Below the pieces are notes generated by a model that saw only the letters and a list, made by a program, of their open reading frames with translations, ran no database searches and was not told the origin of the DNA. A DNA stretch of 33,022 nt from Ignavibacteriaceae bacterium (GTDB taxonomy: Bacteria; Bacteroidota; Ignavibacteria; Ignavibacteriales; Ignavibacteriaceae). Shown here piece by piece: positions 31,067-33,022 of the stretch. Position 1 is the first letter of the stretch; each line of letters opens with the position of its first letter. Made by a program: the position numbers and the translations under genes. The stretch is from assembly GCA_014860115.1 (NCBI GenBank), contig JACZKK010000218.1, positions 1 through 33,022 on the forward strand, read 5' to 3'.

Positions 31067-32098
31067 TTATAGAATTTTCAATACAGTCTTAGTTTCGTCA
31101 AATACTCTGCCAATATCAATACTATTCATACAGTCAAGTTTTTCACATTGTTCGCGGGTACAATTGCTGCAGTCAATTGTTGGGCTGAAGATTGTCCTCT
31201 TTTCTGTATACGGTCCCCACCTCTTTTGTGAACAGGACAAAATTTTAGGAAAAAAGCCTATAACGTGCACTCCCAATGCTGCAGCAATATGCATTGGACC
31301 GGTAGAGTTTGAAATGAAAAGGTCTGCTTTGTTTATAAGAGCTTTTAATAAAGATAAATCGAGCTGACCGGATAGGTTTACGACAGATTCAGTGATTTCA
31401 AATTCCCGGCAAAGTTCGGATTCACTTTTACTACCGGTAATTATAATTGTAACACTATTAAGATTGCCTATCCTTCCGGTAAGTTGAATTAATTTATCTT
31501 TGCGAAGATCAACTGAACTTCCGCCGCTTCCGGGATGAATAATTACAATTTTATTTCCCGACTTAAATCCTTTTTCATATAAAATTAAATTTATTTTTTC
31601 AGAACTTTTTTCATTTACGTTCAGGTGAAATTTAATCTCGTTCGAAAAGTCTTTAAAATTTATATCTATTTTATTAAGAAGATTAATATTGTATTCGAGT
31701 TCATGTTTATCACCATGCTTTCTATGCTCAAAAACTTTCTGATTGAACAAAAAAGAATACCATCTGTAGCCTGTTCCAATCCTGTTTTGAATTCCGGATA
31801 AAAACATAATCAACGAAATTGTTAAGGTTGGGTTTACTACCACACAAGTATCAAATTTTTTCGATTTTATTTTTTTTAAATTTTTTCCGAAAAGTATTTC
31901 CCCATCTGATTCCTCTGCTATAAATACTTCATCGATAAAAGGATTGCCATCAATAAGAGAGCTTGTGTAATCCCTGATGAAGTATGTTACTTTACAATCA
32001 GGATATTTTTTCTTAATTAGCTCAGCCATCGGCAAAGATAAAACCACATCCCCAATGCGATCTGTCCGAACAATCAATATATTTTTTGGTGAAACCAT
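31067..32098 (-). CDS. Glycosyltransferase family 9 (heptosyltransferase-like)
   Basis: A second GT9 enzyme, 343 residues. The N-terminal KNILIVRTDRIGDVVLSLPMAELIKKKYP and the donor-binding ADLFISNSTGPMHIAAALGVHVIGFFP are diagnostic. The IVIIHPGSGGSSVDLRKD block starts the C-terminal half. A cysteine cluster near the end (CSNCTREQCEKLDC) parallels the first GT9 at 2337-3329, though the two differ clearly. Probably transfers a heptose or other sugar to LPS core or a surface glycan. Its ATG lies 25 bases inside the end of mpg, an unrelated gene, so the two are co-translated. Confidence 0.92.
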   Translation of the reverse strand: MVSPKNILIVRTDRIGDVVLSLPMAELIKKKYPDCKVTYFIRDYTSSLIDGNPFIDEVFIAEESDGEILFGKNLKKIKSKKFDTCVVVNPTLTISLIMFLSGIQNRIGTGYRWYSFLFNQKVFEHRKHGDKHELEYNINLLNKIDINFKDFSNEIKFHLNVNEKSSEKINLILYEKGFKSGNKIVIIHPGSGGSSVDLRKDKLIQLTGRIGNLNSVTIIITGSKSESELCREFEITESVVNLSGQLDLSLLKALINKADLFISNSTGPMHIAAALGVHVIGFFPKILSCSQKRWGPYTEKRTIFSPTIDCSNCTREQCEKLDCMNSIDIGRVFDETKTVLKIL

Positions 32099-32709
32099 TT
32101 ACGCGATAAATATGGATTATCTTTAATAAAAAACCTCCATGGTAAATCTACTGATCTTGTTATTCCAATTCTTTTTGAAACACCAATATCTTTGCTTCTA
32201 ATTTTTTCTCCGTCTAACATAAAAATATCTTCACTTGTAAGATCTGTTCCGGAGTGATTTCTATCTAATTTAAATGCTTGACAGACTTTGCCTGGTCCAC
32301 TGGTTAAATTAAAAATCTCTTTATCATTTTTCAGCTTTCTGCCGAATCGGTTTTTTATCATTTTATCAATTCCGGAAATCGGTTCCACTGCACGAATTAG
32401 TACCGCAGTTCCCTGTCCTTTTTTTCCGGTTACAACATTACAACAGTGATGGGCACCGTAAGTAAAATAAACATATAAAAAACCTCCTGTTTCAAACATA
32501 ATTTCATTTCGTTTAGTGATACCGCCATAAGAGTGCGCAGCTTCATCTGTGTCACCGTGATAAGCCTCAACCTCAACAATTTTTCCGGCAAGAATTTCTT
32601 TGCCACTTGATTTTACCAGAACTTTACCTAGTAATTCTCTTGCGACAATAAGTAATTCTCTTCGATAAAAACTCTTGTTTAATTTGTTGGTTGATAGAAT
32701 AGCTGCCAT
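32074..32709 (-). CDS. mpg: DNA-3-methyladenine glycosylase (AAG/MPG family)
   Basis: Excises alkylated purines (3-methyladenine, hypoxanthine) in base excision repair. The 211-residue protein matches the AAG/MPG family: FYRRELLIVARELLGKVLV at the start, then IVEVEAYHGDTDEAAHSYGG, where E48, Y50 and H59 correspond to the catalytic Glu and base-stacking Tyr and His of human AAG, followed by NEIMFETGGFLYVYFTYGAHHCCNVV and LTSGPGKVCQAF. It is the first complete gene of a unit with GT9 and DUF3108. The ATG at 32709 has no strong ribosome-binding site. Confidence 0.96.
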   Translation of the reverse strand: MAAILSTNKLNKSFYRRELLIVARELLGKVLVKSSGKEILAGKIVEVEAYHGDTDEAAHSYGGITKRNEIMFETGGFLYVYFTYGAHHCCNVVTGKKGQGTAVLIRAVEPISGIDKMIKNRFGRKLKNDKEIFNLTSGPGKVCQAFKLDRNHSGTDLTSEDIFMLDGEKIRSKDIGVSKRIGITRSVDLPWRFFIKDNPYLSRKWFHQKIY

Positions 32710-32752
32710 AGGAAACGTAAGTGATCAGGATAAGTTTATTAAATCAGAGAAT

Positions 32753-33022
32753 TTACTGAGACCTTATGTCCCGAATTTTTTCAAGATAATATTCTTTCTT
32801 TCCGTGATTACGGTTAGCAAGCAATTCGTAAATTTTTATTGCTTCGTTTTTCTGTCCCTGTGAAAGATAAATATTTGCTAAAGTTTCCGTTGCCAGCTTG
32901 CTCTTATCGGGCGAATATTGCTGCTTATCTGCTTCCCTTAAAGGAAAATTAGTAGTCTGCTCAAGCCTTTTATTAATTAGCTCATTTGCAATTTGTGCAA
33001 GTCTATCTTCAACCGGTTGTGA
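32753..33022 (-). CDS. C-terminal end of a TPR-type protein (partial)
   Basis: The minus strand is open from base 33022 to a TAA at 32753-32755, giving 89 residues that end in YYLEKIRDIRSQ. The segment SKLATETLANIYLSQGQKNEAIKIYELL fits a tetratricopeptide repeat unit (A at the family positions, then G-Q and A-I-x-x-Y). The part before it is polar and Gln-rich. The start lies outside the window, so the full protein is unknown. It sits 43 bases upstream of mpg on the same strand and may be in the same operon. Confidence 0.75.
   Translation of the reverse strand, partial: SQPVEDRLAQIANELINKRLEQTTNFPLREADKQQYSPDKSKLATETLANIYLSQGQKNEAIKIYELLANRNHGKKEYYLEKIRDIRSQ

Overview
The window looks like a low-GC (mostly about 35% by eye) chromosomal segment from a free-living Gram-negative bacterium of the Bacteroidota/Chlorobiota side of the FCB group, most likely Ignavibacteria-like. 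Reasons: a secreted protein with a type IX secretion (T9SS) type A C-terminal sorting domain of the 'YPNPFNPST' kind, a GWxTD-domain lipid/envelope-type protein, an S46 dipeptidyl-peptidase, a minimal MlaEFD lipid transport set, Kdo/heptose-type LPS glycosyltransferases, an Omp85 protein and a UbiA enzyme resembling digeranylgeranylglyceryl-phosphate synthase. This is inference from family content; no rRNA or tRNA is present.

Layout. 1-896: two broken genes meet head to head, a glycosyltransferase fragment on minus and an ABC exporter ATPase fragment on plus; the joint looks chimeric. 927-4603 (mostly plus): fructose-1,6-bisphosphatase, a small orphan on minus, then a heptosyltransferase-like GT9 and Kdo transferase overlapping by one base. 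4607-9097: DinB-like protein, periplasmic isoaspartyl peptidase, DUF2459 protein and S46 dipeptidyl-peptidase, i.e. mainly exported peptide-degrading enzymes. 9187-13129: VAT1-like oxidoreductase and uvrA. 13130-15240: a repeat-rich patch holding a T9SS cargo protein whose coding sequence has taken in three different palindromic elements. 15278-18225 (minus): SpoVG-like protein and the mlaE-mlaF-mlaD operon. 18469-19998: AbgT-type transporter. 20037-21879 (minus): UbiA prenyltransferase, rnhB, yraN.

22065-33022 is a nearly unbroken minus-strand run. A TPR-protein end, a 3-methyladenine glycosylase, a second GT9 and a DUF3108 protein are closed by an intrinsic terminator at about 30219-30238. 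Next come a CPBP protease, a zinc-ribbon/DUF2007 protein, cdsA, rimO and a GWxTD protein, closely packed. After a 19-bp-armed inverted repeat follow a PfkB kinase, an Omp85 barrel and a ferredoxin-like/CDGSH iron-sulfur fusion.

Themes: envelope biogenesis (waaA, two GT9s, MlaEFD, cdsA, Omp85, UbiA), exported proteolysis, and DNA repair (uvrA, mpg). No complete new system stands out. The most unusual material is the set of small palindromic repeats, which sit in gaps between genes (three of them convergent) and also inside one open reading frame without breaking it, plus the probable misjoin at the left edge. No tRNA, rRNA, CRISPR array, insertion sequence or phage gene was seen.
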